Shown here: one piece after another, positions 36,464-48,347 of the stretch
Position numbering within the stretch: the first letter of the stretch is position 1
How the letters are laid out: each line of letters opens with the position of its first letter
NCBI GenBank assembly: GCA_028532985.1
Contig: JANCIK010000006.1
Location: 1,054,001 to 1,118,000, forward strand
Source: Stropharia rugosoannulata
Lineage: Eukaryota > Basidiomycota > Agaricomycetes > Agaricales > Strophariaceae
Direction: 5' to 3'
DNA: 64,000 bases
Program-made: the position numbers and the translations under genes
The notes under the pieces: model-generated
Databases searched by the model: none
Told to the model about the DNA's origin: nothing
Seen by the model: the letters and a program-made list of their open reading frames with translations, nothing else

Positions 36464-37279
36464 CACCCCAGGAACCTGAGGTTTTCAGGTGACCTGAAAT
36501 TTTCGGAGAAAATCTGAGTTTTATTTACAGTATCAAACAGACCGAAATCTTAAACAAAAGTAGTAATTTTAGCTTGTATGAAATGACACCTTAAATTAAA
36601 AACTTAGCTAGAGTTTTATTGCTGGCTGAAATGACGCACAAAACTTTCAGTTTATTTATTACAGAAAACAGAAACAATAACTTTAATGTCAGTACAAGTT
36701 TAAGCTGGACAAAAAACAGTGATTTAATGCAGACTGAAAACCCAATCAAAACTTAGGTAATGGGTCAATGATTTAGCACGACAACAATTGTGTCGAAAGC
36801 TATTGTTTTTAACATGTAGAAACTGTGCCTGACATTCAGGTCTTTTGTCGAACTAAAACTTTATTAATCTATTGTAAAACTAATTTCAGTATGGCGAAAA
36901 ACAAAAGTATTGATGATAATATTAGAACCATTGAAAACAATAGCTTTCGACACAATTGTTGTCGTGCTAAATCATTGACCCATTACCTAAGTTTTGATTG
37001 GGTTTTCAGTCTGCATTAAATCACTGTTTTTTGTCCAGCTTAAACTTGTACTGACATTAAAGTTATTGTTTCTGTTTTCTGTAATAAATAAACTGAAAGT
37101 TTTGTGCGTCATTTCAGCCAGCAATAAAACTCTAGCTAAGTTTTTAATTTAAGGTGTCATTTCATACAAGCTAAAATTACTACTTTTGTTTAAGATTTCG
37201 GTCTGTTTGATACTGTAAATAAAACTCAGATTTTCTCCGAAAATTTCAGGTCACCTGAAAACCTCAGGTTCCTGGGGTG
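36464..37279. mobile_element. Foldback MITE with perfect 346-bp inverted arms
   Basis: The arms 36464-36809 and 36934-37279 are reverse complements along their whole length, with no mismatch or indel that I could find. They enclose a 124-bp loop. The ends are CACCCCAGG and CCTGGGGTG. A 3-bp AGT occurs on both flanks (36461-36463 and 37280-37282), a possible target duplication of a size used by CACTA- and PIF/Harbinger-type transposases. There is no transposase frame, so the element is non-autonomous. The body is A/T-rich, unlike the flanks. Confidence 0.85.
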
Positions 37280-38315
37280 AGTGAAGATGAGTACCCCGTC
37301 CATTTCGCCATGTACAGTCATCCTATTTCTCTGTCACCAGGATACATCCCGCATCTCTCGGTTTTAATTTCACCTGCAGCCGATCTATGCAATATGCACC
37401 TACGCTATATGAGTCCAGCCGGATATGATCTACCTGTGTTACTCTGCTGCCAACTCGCGCACTCCACTAATTGTGACGTTCATATTTCTCCACATCCATT
37501 CATCATGTCTGCGCTAGTATGTGAGGCGTTACAGCTTCTCCTCCTGCGTCACTAGTCTCAAATTTATCTCCATTCATTCTTGTTTGGCAGATCCGCGTAA
37601 CTAATGAAATCGTGACTCTTGTCAAGCTCTTTATGATCTTCTCAGCCGGGCAGCAACTTTCAACCAGTTTCTTTTGCTCAGTCAATGCTCTGCTTTCCAT
37701 GCTGCGCTTAGAATAATTATCTTGCTTGTCCACTGGGCATGTAAATCACTATCGTATACATTACCACGAATTCTTTTTCCTCCTTCACCCGCTAGAACGC
37801 CACTCACCAGCGACCGCATGAGTATAGGTACAATCAACGACGCCTCTATGATAGTCCTCGATACACGTGTCCAAACGAACCCAATTTCTCACGCAGTCCG
37901 GCTGCACACGACTCCCGACATACCGACGGGTGAGCTCAATTTTGATTCCTCCGTCCTATGTACTGCATCTGCATCTCATCTTCATGCCATGTACAGACTA
38001 GGCATAAGTGAGGCGCTCCTCTCTCCTGAAACCCATTGCATAGGCATTGGCCCATCTGCCAAAGCATTACCTCAGTGCGCCACACTAGTAAGATCAGCTC
38101 AAGCGCTTATCAAATATGATGAAAGGATGAAACGTGACGACAGCATGCATGTAATGTAGAACCAATGTAGAACATATTATGGGAGGCTATGTAGCCTGGT
38201 TCAGTGAAAAGGCGTTTCAAGTGCATATAATCGATATATTTAAGCAGTTGGGCAGTTAAATATAGATAATGACTGTGATAAATCAATAAATAGGAAGGAA
38301 ATTCCTGATTTCAGA
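37280..38315. other. Intergenic region right of the foldback element
   Basis: One open frame of about 160 codons (37674-38159, plus) has no family I recognise and no signal peptide or splice pattern, so it is not called. The right end holds the 3' flank of the DUF6534 gene. Confidence 0.35.
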
Positions 38316-39767
38316 TCATTGGAGATCCAAGAAGACCTTTGTCGGTGAAATTTCGCCCTTTGGGACCCCAGCGCCACTATCAGGAAAGACCACTTGTTCT
38401 CGGGTGACTTTGATACCTTCCACCCCCATTTCGTATGACTCTGGTGTGGAGTGCGACACAATTGCACTCCGATAGCGTGCAGAAGGATTAGATCCGGTAT
38501 GTGGCACTGCAGCTTGGTCCGTTTCATTGATACGCATGCGACCATTGAAGACGGCCATCATTGAATTGGAATAGACCTTTCCCAGTGTCAATGAAGATGC
38601 TAGAAAATAAGAAGGCTTTGACGGAAGCACTGAGAGAGCGAGGTTGACAATGGCTAGCATAGCTGTTCTACGTTTTAATGATTGACATGAACGTAAAAAG
38701 TGTATAACATACCAGTTATAGTTCCTGTTTCTATGACCAATGCTGTAATACGCTTCAAAATAATCTTTGTAGGCGTCATTGCATCGGTGCCACGGCGAGA
38801 TAGCTATATTAATTATGACATTAGACCTTGTATGTCCTTGAAGGAGACTTAGTCGTTCGAGTACTAACATAATATGTCATAGAAAAGGCAATGATGACAT
38901 CGCAAAGAGCACTTGTACCGTTCCAAATCTAGGTAGCGTTGAGTGCATGTACAGATATCAAACAGCCGTGCAACCTACTCCAGCGGAGATCGAGTAATTA
39001 TGTCCAAGAAGCAGAGTGATAAGCCCTGTATTTTTCTGAACAATGGCTGTCGAGACTGCTCCCCCAAGTTGTAGTAAGGCCAGCTGGGATGTGCGTGTCA
39101 GTGGACTGTCAATAAACCATATCGCTACACGCACAGAGCATATCACAGAGGCTACGATGTATGACCGTGCAAGAATTTTGATCCTGTACGCATAAAATAG
39201 CTGTGCAATACAGGCCACTGTTTTCAAAAACCATAAATTATGAGTATAGATAACCTAAATAAACACTTTGTGAAACATCAACCATACCAACACCGGTCAT
39301 AAGTGGCGCAGAGAACCAGGTAAACCGTATCTTTTCAAAGTCTGCAAAGTCTCCATAGCCTGACGCAAAAATGTAGAAGGCGGACTGGGTAAAGAAGACG
39401 GTCTGTGCCACTTCAAGAAGGAAAACTCCATAAACAAGTAATTTGTTATGCTTCGGGTCGTTCTGAAACGCCAAATGGTAGATGTCTGTGCAGACCTTTA
39501 TCAGATGCGAAGTGAAGAAAGTGTCTTTAGGTTTACTTACACACTTGTACACAGAGTGCCCCGAACAGTCCCCAGTGAAACAGAAAGCCTAGAAGCTATG
39601 TACTTGAGACTATAGTATAGTCTATGTAACAAACGCCTCACCCGAGGTCCCGTTCTAATGCACGCCAACAAATATGAGTAGAATCATAGGCAAGTGCGTC
39701 CGGAATCATACCTTGCAGCAACATCGGCAGGAATAGCCGGATATGTAGAATTCGCAATTACAGCCAT
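38316..39767 (-). CDS. DUF6534-type 7TM protein
   Basis: Eight exons fit in frame on the minus strand: 39767-39712, 39654-39642, 39595-39541, 39485-39288, 39217-38979, 38928-38869, 38803-38713 and 38662-38316. They give 352 residues. Exon 2 is a 13-nt microexon encoding TGP. The pattern is that of the basidiomycete DUF6534 family: a GFLFHWGLFGALCVQVYIYH start, LLVYGVFLLEVAQT, further hydrophobic helices, then ALCDVIIAFSMTYYLSRRGT and KRITALVIETGTIT before the last helix. The cytoplasmic tail is hydrophilic with Ser, Thr and Pro. The role is unknown; a receptor-like membrane protein is the usual guess. It lies on the opposite strand between the two JEN paralogs and is not related to them. Confidence 0.85.
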
Positions 39768-40920
39768 TTCATAGGTGCATAAGTAACGGTTAACACAGTC
39801 CATATTGATTATGTCGGACTTCTTTATATGCGCATAACACGAGTTACTGACATCCGAGTAATCTACAATGTTGAACTATTTCCTCACGTAGTGTTGTCTG
39901 CTGCCACTCAAAATAGCTTTGCACAATTTGACAGATAGATGCAGTGTCAAGGTGATTTCTCGTTCTCCTTGATCCCTAGGATCAAAAAAATTATTGAATT
40001 TGACCGCATGCTTCATTTTGAATTGAACTTGACCTTGTGGTACAACACGTCAAAGCCTGGGCCAAGCTGACGGTGTGCAGCTATTTTTAGACATGCTCAG
40101 GAAGACGCCCAACAGTCCGTTTAGACCGATGGGAATGATATTCGTGTGTACACAGGCGCTCAATACGTCGAAGGTGTCAAAGTAATATATAAAAATCTAT
40201 ATACATCCCTTCTATTTCCCCTCAAGAGGCTGAATCATCTTATTTTTAGGTAATGCGTAACATTCTGTTTCCACACGCTTTATTATCCGTCATGCGGTCA
40301 GTTCGGAAGTAGCCGAGCGCTTGGTACTCTGCATGGCTATGCAATTTCTGACAGAATTTTGGGATCAGATATCTAGTCAGAACCATCGGATAAATACAAC
40401 AATGGTATGACCTCGTTTCTAACATTGTGCACCGGTTAGGTACTAGTTTATACTTGTGGGTCTACTTTGAACTTATGCTGGTATACGGCCATGCAGATAA
40501 TGAGTATAGTTATTAATGCAAGGACACGTTAGATGTGGCATCATTGTATTTATAGCTAGTATATATTGGCTTGAAGATGCCGCTGTTCTGATGCTTCACA
40601 CTGTGTCAGTCAGGAATATTTGTTCTGATTCTATGGTCAGTATGCGGCTACGTGCCAACTTCAGACGACCTTTATATTTAGTTGACTGATGTACTTGCAC
40701 CCATAGTAGGGCGCGTGCGCAGTTCTCCTTTGTGTCATCCTATTCTCCACATGTCCCTAGAATCGACAAGTGAAATCGGCTCCCACATTCTTGAGAGTTA
40801 GGTATAAGTGGTAGATCTTAGAGCTATAAAACAACTACACACGTCAATTAGATAGAACCTACCTAAGAGCGCTACATTCCTCTCCCCCGTAGTGGTGTTG
40901 TTTTCGGCTTCTGCTCCTCG
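39768..40920. other. Divergent promoter region between DUF6534 gene and JEN copy 2
   Basis: 1.15 kb between divergent starts, with no gene seen. It probably contains the regulatory sequences of both genes. Confidence 0.4.
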
Positions 40921-43176
40921 ATGGTCCCTTATTTTCTTTCCAGTCTCCTACCAAAACAGGAGCAAAGACGACAAGCTCGACCTCTATTATCCGTAATACT
41001 TGAGTTAAAGCCAACTCAATGGGCCCTGTTCTTATCGGGGTAAGTCCTTGTGCACTGTACACTGTCCTCGCAATTGCTCACAGCGCATCCGTATCTACCT
41101 CATCTTTTTTTCACCGGCGTACTGTGTGTCTTCAAGTCTGCTTGCATGGATCTGCGACTCTCTCGACTTCTTTTCTGTCTCTGTTAGCGTCACAAATCTT
41201 CAGACACAGTTTAAGAGGTCTACACACGACATTGTAAGGAATCAATTATTAGAGAGTTAAATAATATTATGACAACGCTCACTGCAAACAATGTAGACCA
41301 CGGCAATCACACTTACACTCCTTTTCCGCTCAGTGGGCGCCGTAAGTATTACCATACACATTGTTACCCCCTTAAAAATCTAGCACTGACTCGCTTGCAT
41401 CTACATAGATAATTTTTGGACTGCTCTCCGACCGCTTTGGGCGCAAATGGCCTCTTGTAATCAATCTCATTTTAATTTCCATATTACAGCTGGGTGCTGG
41501 CTTTGTTCAGACATTTCACCAATTCCTTGCTGTGCGCTCACTGTTTGGTATCGGCATGGGAGGTGTCTGGGGACTTGCAACGTCCACTGCACTCGAGAAT
41601 CTCCCAGTTGAAGTTCGCGGACTGGCCAGTGGTATACTTCAAGAAGGATATGCCATTGGATATCTCATTGCGGCGGTTATTGATTTGTTCCTGGTCCCTG
41701 AGGTCAAGGCCGGCTGGCGTAGCCTTTTTTGGACTGGATCGGGCATTTCCCTTTTTGCCGCGTTTGTCAGGGCACTCCTTCCTGAAAGCGAGGTCTTTTT
41801 ACGCGCCAAGTCCGAGGAGAAATCAAAAGGCAACACGACGTCCAAGTTGACCACAACGTTTGTACATCAAACAAAGATGATGTTGAAGAATCATTGGCTG
41901 TTATGTATCTATGCAGTGCTGCTTATGACAGGTAGGGTATAAGCTTCTCTAACATCAGATATATTTATGATATTTCCAAGGATTCAACTTCCTCTCACAT
42001 GGGTCCCAGGTGAGCATCCACGTAGTAATTATTTGTGTTTTTCAATATGTACTGACGTCCTTGTTCAGGATCTTTATCCCACATACCTCTCCGTAACGAA
42101 GGGCTTTACATCTCATGATGCTACAGTAGCGACCATTATAGGGAATTGCGTGAGTGTCACTACCCCAGCTGGAGGTAGTTTCAACGACTTATTGTCACAC
42201 TGTCTTTGTAGGGAGCCATAGCGTACGTTGTCTATCTTGTCTTTTTAGACCTAACTCTTAACCCTTTCCTAGTGGCGGTGCTTTTGGCGGCTGGATAAGT
42301 CAGCATATCGGGAGAAGGCTGACTATGATGTGAGTTTCAAAATTTCATAATTCATGATGAGGTACGCAGACTCATGAAAATTAGCCTTAATGTCCTTCTT
42401 ATAGGAGGTACGTCATCTTCTCCCTTATTTCCGGCATTGCTTCAGCTTCATGTCCGGCACAAGCGTTCATTCCACTTTGGATTTTGCCAAAAACATTTGG
42501 TCCCCTAGCAGCCGGTGCCTTCTGCCTCCAGTTTGGAGTACAAGGCGCATGGGGTGTTGTACGTCTACTCATTAAACATATTGTCTATTATGAATGATTA
42601 ATTAAGCTTCACGTCCAGATTCCGATACATTTGGCGGAAATGTCCCCACCTGCGTTTCGTGCAACATTCCCCGGTGTTGCATACCAGCTCGGCAATGTAA
42701 TTCAGTTTATTCTTTTGTCCCGTGATAACTAACCTAACATTCCGGTAGATGGTGTCATCGGCATCTGCTCAGATAGAAGCCAGTGCGTTAACATTTCTAG
42801 TTTGTGAAAAAAACAAATGCTAATTTACTCTCGCAGCTGGCGGTGAACATCTCAGGACCACTGTTGAACAGAAAGGGAAACTTGTCAACGTACCTGACTA
42901 TGCGTCAGTCCAGGGGATATTCATTGGGGTCATTGCAGCTTTCGTCATCTTCATGACTTTGATTGGTCCAGAGTAAGTCGCCCACATGATCCAGTAAATA
43001 TTTAATGGTCATTAAAATTTACTAGGAGACTCGGTTCGCACTTTGAGAAACATAAGACAGCTTTTGAGGAAGGTAGCGAGCAGGATCTCATTGATGGTGA
43101 CGACGGCAGCCTGTCCAGGACGGGAAGTGAAAAGAGCTCAAGATCTGAGGAGAAGGGAAGTGCAGAAAAGCTGTGA
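40921..43176 (+). CDS. JEN-type monocarboxylate transporter (MFS), copy 2, intact signature
   Basis: Fourteen exons: 40921-41039, 41137-41233, 41297-41341, 41409-41931, 41981-42009, 42069-42149, 42212-42222, 42273-42329, 42385-42407, 42464-42558, 42619-42696, 42749-42782, 42837-42972 and 43026-43176. They give 492 residues. All twelve internal exons have the same lengths as in copy 1, including the 11-nt exon. The ATG at 40921 gives MVPYFLSSLLP, parallel to MAPYFLRTLVP in copy 1. The JEN signature is complete: NFLSHGSQDLYPT at residues 264-276. FGIGMGGVWG and ALENLPVEVRG are also present. Proton-coupled uptake of lactate, pyruvate or similar acids is expected from the family. The hydrophilic C-terminal tail is Ser/Glu-rich and differs from copy 1. 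Confidence 0.9.
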
Positions 43177-44515
43177 CATTATCGGCTCGTCCCTTTTTGT
43201 CATCAGTTTCATCCATGCACTCTGTCTGGTTGTTTCTACTATGCTCTTGGTGTATTGTAGCTCTCCTGTAACGAGAAGATAGACTCACCCAACTTGAGAT
43301 CTGTTTTGCAAATAAGTTTTATTATTAGGACGCCAACGGTATAGGTCCGCTACTAATGGGGCAAAGATCCTTTAGTCATAACACACCCAAAAACACCTCA
43401 AGTAGACAAATGCTCTAGAACGGTGTGCATTAGATTGCAGATTGTTTGCAGGAGCTTGAAGCAAACGGCTCATATAGTGTGAACCCTGATGCCGGCTTGT
43501 ACCGGCAAAAAGAAGATTCAGTCGGAGTTTAAATTCAAGTTGTTGATCTGAGAATCAGAAGCGGATCACACAAGGATTTCACAAGGATCACATCAAATTC
43601 AACATTGGACAGGGCGGTATTGGTGCTTCGTAGTCTACTGGCTGAGGGATGCCTTATCACGGGCTGTAACAATGTAATCAGGAGGCTGTACAGTTAATCC
43701 CCAAAAACCTTAGTATCAGTTAGGTATTTAATGCGCTCCGTTACTCCATCGCTACAAAAGTAGTAATATAAATACAAAATAAATATCTGTCCACTAGTAA
43801 TTGTAGATACAGGCTGTGTCAAAAAGAGAATGCCTCTGCGAGTACTCAAGTACATACTCATTAAACGCCAATGCGAAAGATTCGGAATAGTATATTTTTA
43901 TCTTAATTGATTTATGTTCCGTCCATTCAGAATAAGAGTTGCTTCCGAAGTTGCCACGCCACCTATGGCAGATTGATGGTCTCTACGATGTGCACTTTAC
44001 TCTTTGAAAATTGAATTGAGAAGCGTGGCTGCACTATTTGAGTAGACGCAGTACTCGGAAATCACCACTCTAGCACTACAAAGGTTGGTCACGGTTCAAC
44101 TTTAATGTCAGGGCAGCAAACACTGGCATGGTGTTGGCTAATCTTGGTATAGTAATTTTATGATTGACTGTATACCGTGGTCGCAGCACCCTTACAGCAG
44201 CACTTGGCAGGCCGTTAGACTACCATAGAAAGCAGCAGCTTGGGTAACGGTTGCATGAGCAACTTCTGTGGCACCGGAGAGGATGGCCAATTGAAAATAC
44301 ATTACATGTATTATAAAGCTATGGAATCGCATCTCTTCCATAGTACAATTTCCATATGCGCACATGCTTCACTAAAAAAGAATGACATGAAATTGCTTGG
44401 CATGAAACACCTGGCTAGCGCCCTTGTATGAGCCGGCAAAATGAAGTCAAAAGTTAGAATATATAATACGACCATTATAATCCCCCAACCCAATTTTACA
44501 TCTCTCACTACAGTC
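43177..44515. other. Intergenic region
   Basis: No gene is seen in 1.3 kb. A short dyad, TGCCGG-CTTGTA-CCGGCA, lies near 43491-43508. The right end is the promoter of the nuclease-like gene (TATAAT-like at about 44461). Confidence 0.35.
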
Positions 44516-46476
44516 ATGAGTTGCTCCACACGAGTTACCGCCTTATTCTATATTATTTTTTCAGCGATCTTCCTTGCTGAGGCAGATAGACTTGATAGGA
44601 CGATATCTGGGAGCAGAATCTCCTCAATAAGAGGGTTGCTTGGTGGTAGATCCTCGGTTATGGCAGCACGCCAAGAGCAAGAAGAGTGTCCTATCGAGGG
44701 TGGTATCTGTACGTCGTGCCTCCGAGTCTATGACCGTCTTCGTTCGTCCTTAATGATATTTTCAAAGTCTGCAACTCCGTTTACTGCTGCCCTCCTGGCA
44801 GCGTATGCCAGCCAAATAAGTATGTGTATATGTTAATTACATGAGATTTAAGTCGAAACGCTCATTGCCCTCTGCAGTCATAATATAGAGTTTGCTTGCT
44901 GTCCTAATCAAGATCTTAAATGTAACGGGGGCTCATCCTGCTGTGTACCAGGAATGTGAGTATTTCTCTACGCATGCACAGACCTGTCAGGGTGTTTTAC
45001 CGTTTTATCTCCCAGCTCAGAGTGCTGTACCACAAGTCCGATTGGATGCTGCCCAGTGGATACCGAGCCACCTCCCCCGTCGGGAGAGCCTCAACCAACA
45101 CCAACAAAGCCATCTGCGCCAACAGACACAAGGATACCAAAGGGCACCATTCCGCTTGACTATCAGGACATTCTGACACCTAGAAAGAAAACACAGAATG
45201 CGGCGACGCGGAAAGCCGCTGTCGATTCGGTACAAAATTTGCCTGAATACCCATAAACATATACTGACTGTTAAAACATGTAGCTGTTCAAGAACATGTG
45301 CCTTGGTTAGTACTACCCTCGAATTAACAGCATTGGAGTGCTAAATAATCATGATTCCAAATACAGGGATGCAGAAACGTGGGGTGACAGGACAAAGCGA
45401 GATATTTACGTACTCCCGCTCTCAGCAGAAAGCAAATCGTCAGGAAGCATGTGGTAAAGTTACATGTGCGAATGGCATGTCTTGCGACGAGGTCAGATAT
45501 CAATCTCTTCCAATACCAAAATGACTGAATTGATTACCTTCACTTTTATGGTCAGTATCCCTTTGCCAGTACTACGGATGGAGGTGTTGGAGCTATTGGG
45601 AATTGTATTGAGGCTGTGAGCGACTTTCAGTTTCCTACTAGTATACGCTTCGTGACTTGAGAAATCCTCGGTCAGCTCGGGAACAGCATTCAAGGCGGGT
45701 TTTTGAGCACTCTTCTGAAGGAGAATAACATTATGCCCGGCGATCATTACGAACTATCATTGACAAATGTAAAATGCGAAGATCTGTTAGGACAATCTGA
45801 GAGAAGGGACCTTCTATTTCACAGGCAGCAGGAAACTTCCGGTCTCACAACACAACTGCAAGAAATCGATAGTAAGTATTGAGAAAACTACGTTATTATT
45901 TTTGCACTAATATGGACTTACTCTCAGTGTACGCCTTCGACCCGTTCACCGAGCTGGATTTCTACAACCATTCTATATACTACATTGGTGATATGCCTAC
46001 TGGCCAGCAAGTGCATGTTTCCTGTGTCAAATTCGACGCGCTGACATGTTACCGACAGGTATACCGTATCTGTCAAGGTTAACGACGGGATTGTGGATGC
46101 GTTCCGTGTCATTGACTATCAGGGCTTCGCATATGCTAGGTCAGTGTTTCCGCTTAACATATAATAAGCTCGCCCATTGATCCAATCTACAACCGATAGC
46201 TCGGACGCAAGCACCGGGATTCTCGATCCCGTTGTCTTGCTCCCGTTCTCCCTGCCTGAAGATGCTGTCGGAGTGACACTAATGCTGGACATGCTCATCG
46301 ACGTCAACGTGAGCGCCAGCATGAGCACCGGCAGTACTGCAGCGTCGTCTTCCATATCGCCCACTACTTCACAGACAGCTCTAGCCAGCTATGCAACAAC
46401 TGCGTGGTCGGTTGGCATCCGAGGGCACGTTGCTCTCGCAGGCATGCTTTCATGTATTCTGCTTCTCGAAATATGA
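44516..46476 (+). CDS. Probable secreted, GPI-anchored NucA/NucB-like nuclease
   Basis: Exons I can follow in frame: 44516-44819, 44889-44955, 45016-45229, 45284-45305, 45367-45491, 45556-45615, 45676-45871 and a start at 45928. The last junctions (about 46010-46200) are uncertain, and the stop is at 46474-46476. A signal peptide leads (VTALFYIIFSAIFLAEA). Two Cys-rich patches follow (KFACCPNQDLKCNGG, then ECCTTSPIGCC), with a Pro-rich linker. The segment CGKVTCANGMSCDE joins YPFASTTDGGVGA, giving the CDEYPFAS-type core of the bacterial NucA/NucB DNase domain. It is followed by GNSIQGGFLS, which fits that domain's Q-[NS]-x-x-Q-G region. A Ser/Thr stretch and a C-terminal hydrophobic tail suggest a GPI anchor. 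DNase activity is inferred, not shown. Confidence 0.6.
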
Positions 46477-47064
46477 ATGGACTGCTTTCGTTCGCTCAGC
46501 TGGTTTCAGCATCTTAATGGCATGATCGAGTTCGAATATCATGTCCTGTGCAGCTCATACAGCTGGAGTGGCTTTGCAGGAAGATCGAGGAGTGCAAAGC
46601 AACTATTGGTGTTGCACCTATAGGACCCAATGATATTGATATAGTATATCTGATAAACTATTAGTAGATTGATGACACACAAAACCTGTGATCTCCATCT
46701 CATGACAACCGAGTGATCGCATGTGCAGCGCGGCGCGCGCGGGGGTGCATGCAATTGCCCGTCATCCGTCGTCCGTGAGCGCCCGAGAGAAAGCCGAATA
46801 AAATAACGTGGTCTAGTTTTGCAATCTAACAAGGACAGGCCCACCGACTCAGAATTAGTAGGGTGCGCCGGGCCCGGCGCGTAGGATGAGTGCATTATAA
46901 ACTGTTATGTACTACTAGGGGGAGGGGAGCGGCGTGTTTGGGACGGCAGGCGTATGACAGGGACACTGGTATAGGATGGAGCAGGCAAGCAAAGGAGGAT
47001 CGTTAGATGGTTCGGGTCGTGAGTAGGTGGGTGTCTATAGGGCGGCGGTGAGTACGTCCGACTG
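46477..47064. other. Convergent intergenic region
   Basis: No gene is seen between the ends of two convergent genes. A 16-bp perfect palindrome, GCGCCGGGCCCGGCGC, is at 46865-46880. Confidence 0.4.
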
Positions 47065-48347
47065 TCAGTATTTTGATGACCTCGGTACGAGCGCAGTCGC
47101 CGAGATGTTAGTCAGAACGGATGGCAGCCTCTGCATACATAAGTATATCAGACGCTGTAGCGGTAGATGCAAATGGACTAAGTACGCACTGAAGAATTCA
47201 TATGACATCCAGCAAAGTGCTGAGCTTGGCATAGTCGTTAGCACGCGCGGCGTCAGACCGCGCCCGAACCCGCGGAAACCATCGCGTGTCCAGATGACCT
47301 TGAAGGCATCGAACATGCCCCGTACATTCCGGATATCCTTGTCGCTCGCCGCTCCCCGTGTCTGCAGCATTGTCTTCGCGACGTCCAGCGGCGTAGTTAC
47401 TGCCGCTGCGACTGCACCGGCGATGCCACCGGCGGCGATGTGTGTCGTGGGTGAGTACTCGTTCGTGGGGTTAGCGACGCGCTTGATGTGCTCGTACACG
47501 GTGTACTGGATGGCGTTGAAGGGTATTGAGATGGCCAGAGTTGTAGGGTATGAAACATAAAACGCGCTAATTCCCTCAGCACGGTATACGGTCGTTGCGC
47601 AACTCAAGAAGGAGCGGAATTGTGATTGGTGCACCTGCATGCGCTGCTTAATCACTGGGTGAGAGAAAAGAAGCCGGCATGAGAGGTGACTACCACGTCT
47701 TCGGAAAATGCGGCTTACCATCGAAAGGATTCATGAATGCATCTGCTGCTATCGTAGCTGATCCTCCGGCCAGCGCTGGAAAAGTATGATGCGGTGTTAA
47801 GGGTGAATCATAGAGGCGAGGCGGAACTGCTCACCTGTCGCCAGCCATTGGTTCCCGGCCTCGTTCCCTCCTGCGAGCTCCTTTACAAACTCTAGTGTTC
47901 CAAAGTGCACTGCATGTGCAGGACCAGCCCCAAGTATAACGGAAGATACACCTCGCCATAGTGCCCGAATGCCCTCGGTTGAGGAGATTCTCGTAAACGC
48001 GTTGCCAACGCCACTGTATATAGCCGCGGGTGACGCCGTAAATACTTGCATGCGTGTCTGTAGAGCATAAGGAAAGCCATTCTATGCTGAAAAGTGGACT
48101 GCTTGCCTTGATACTGTCCACAGGAAACATGACAGCGTGTTCCGAGATACCGGCCTGGAGAAAAAAATGTTCGATTCCTAGAGTTTTTTCTTCATCGAAT
48201 GGATTCTTACTAGAGCTCCAGCCAGCATGTGCACCTAGTCATGGACATAACGCGTCAGAAACGAGATTTTCAGGCGAACGGGTGAATGACACGCACCCCA
48301 AGTCCTGCATTTGGTGGCAGACCCTCATAATCAATCTCCTCCGCCAT
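47065..48347 (-). CDS. Mitochondrial carrier, mitoferrin (MRS3/MRS4) type
   Basis: The start at 48347 gives MAEEIDYEGLPPNAG and the last in-frame stop is near 47065. The three carrier repeats each show a P-x-[DE]-x-x-[KR] motif: FPVDSIK, then NPFD joined across an intron to VIKQRMQ, then TPLDVAK. The pieces ISSTEGIRALWRGV, GAGPAHAVHFGTLEFVK and FYVSYPTTLAISIPFNA are those of mitoferrins, which import iron across the inner mitochondrial membrane for heme and Fe-S synthesis. The intron at 48058-48106 uses a GC donor (CAAG|gcaagc) and a cag acceptor, joining SIK to TRMQ. The C-terminal 40 residues after EFFSAY are less certain and may hide another intron. Confidence 0.85.

Noticed and set aside
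37674..38159. Open frame of 161 codons on the plus strand beside the foldback element
   Set aside because: No recognisable domain, no splice context, mixed codon use. A chance frame is as likely as a gene.
46865..46880. 16-bp perfect palindrome GCGCCGGGCCCGGCGC as an operator or terminator
   Set aside because: It is isolated in a convergent intergenic region with no U-tract and no second copy. It is noted only in the intergenic entry.
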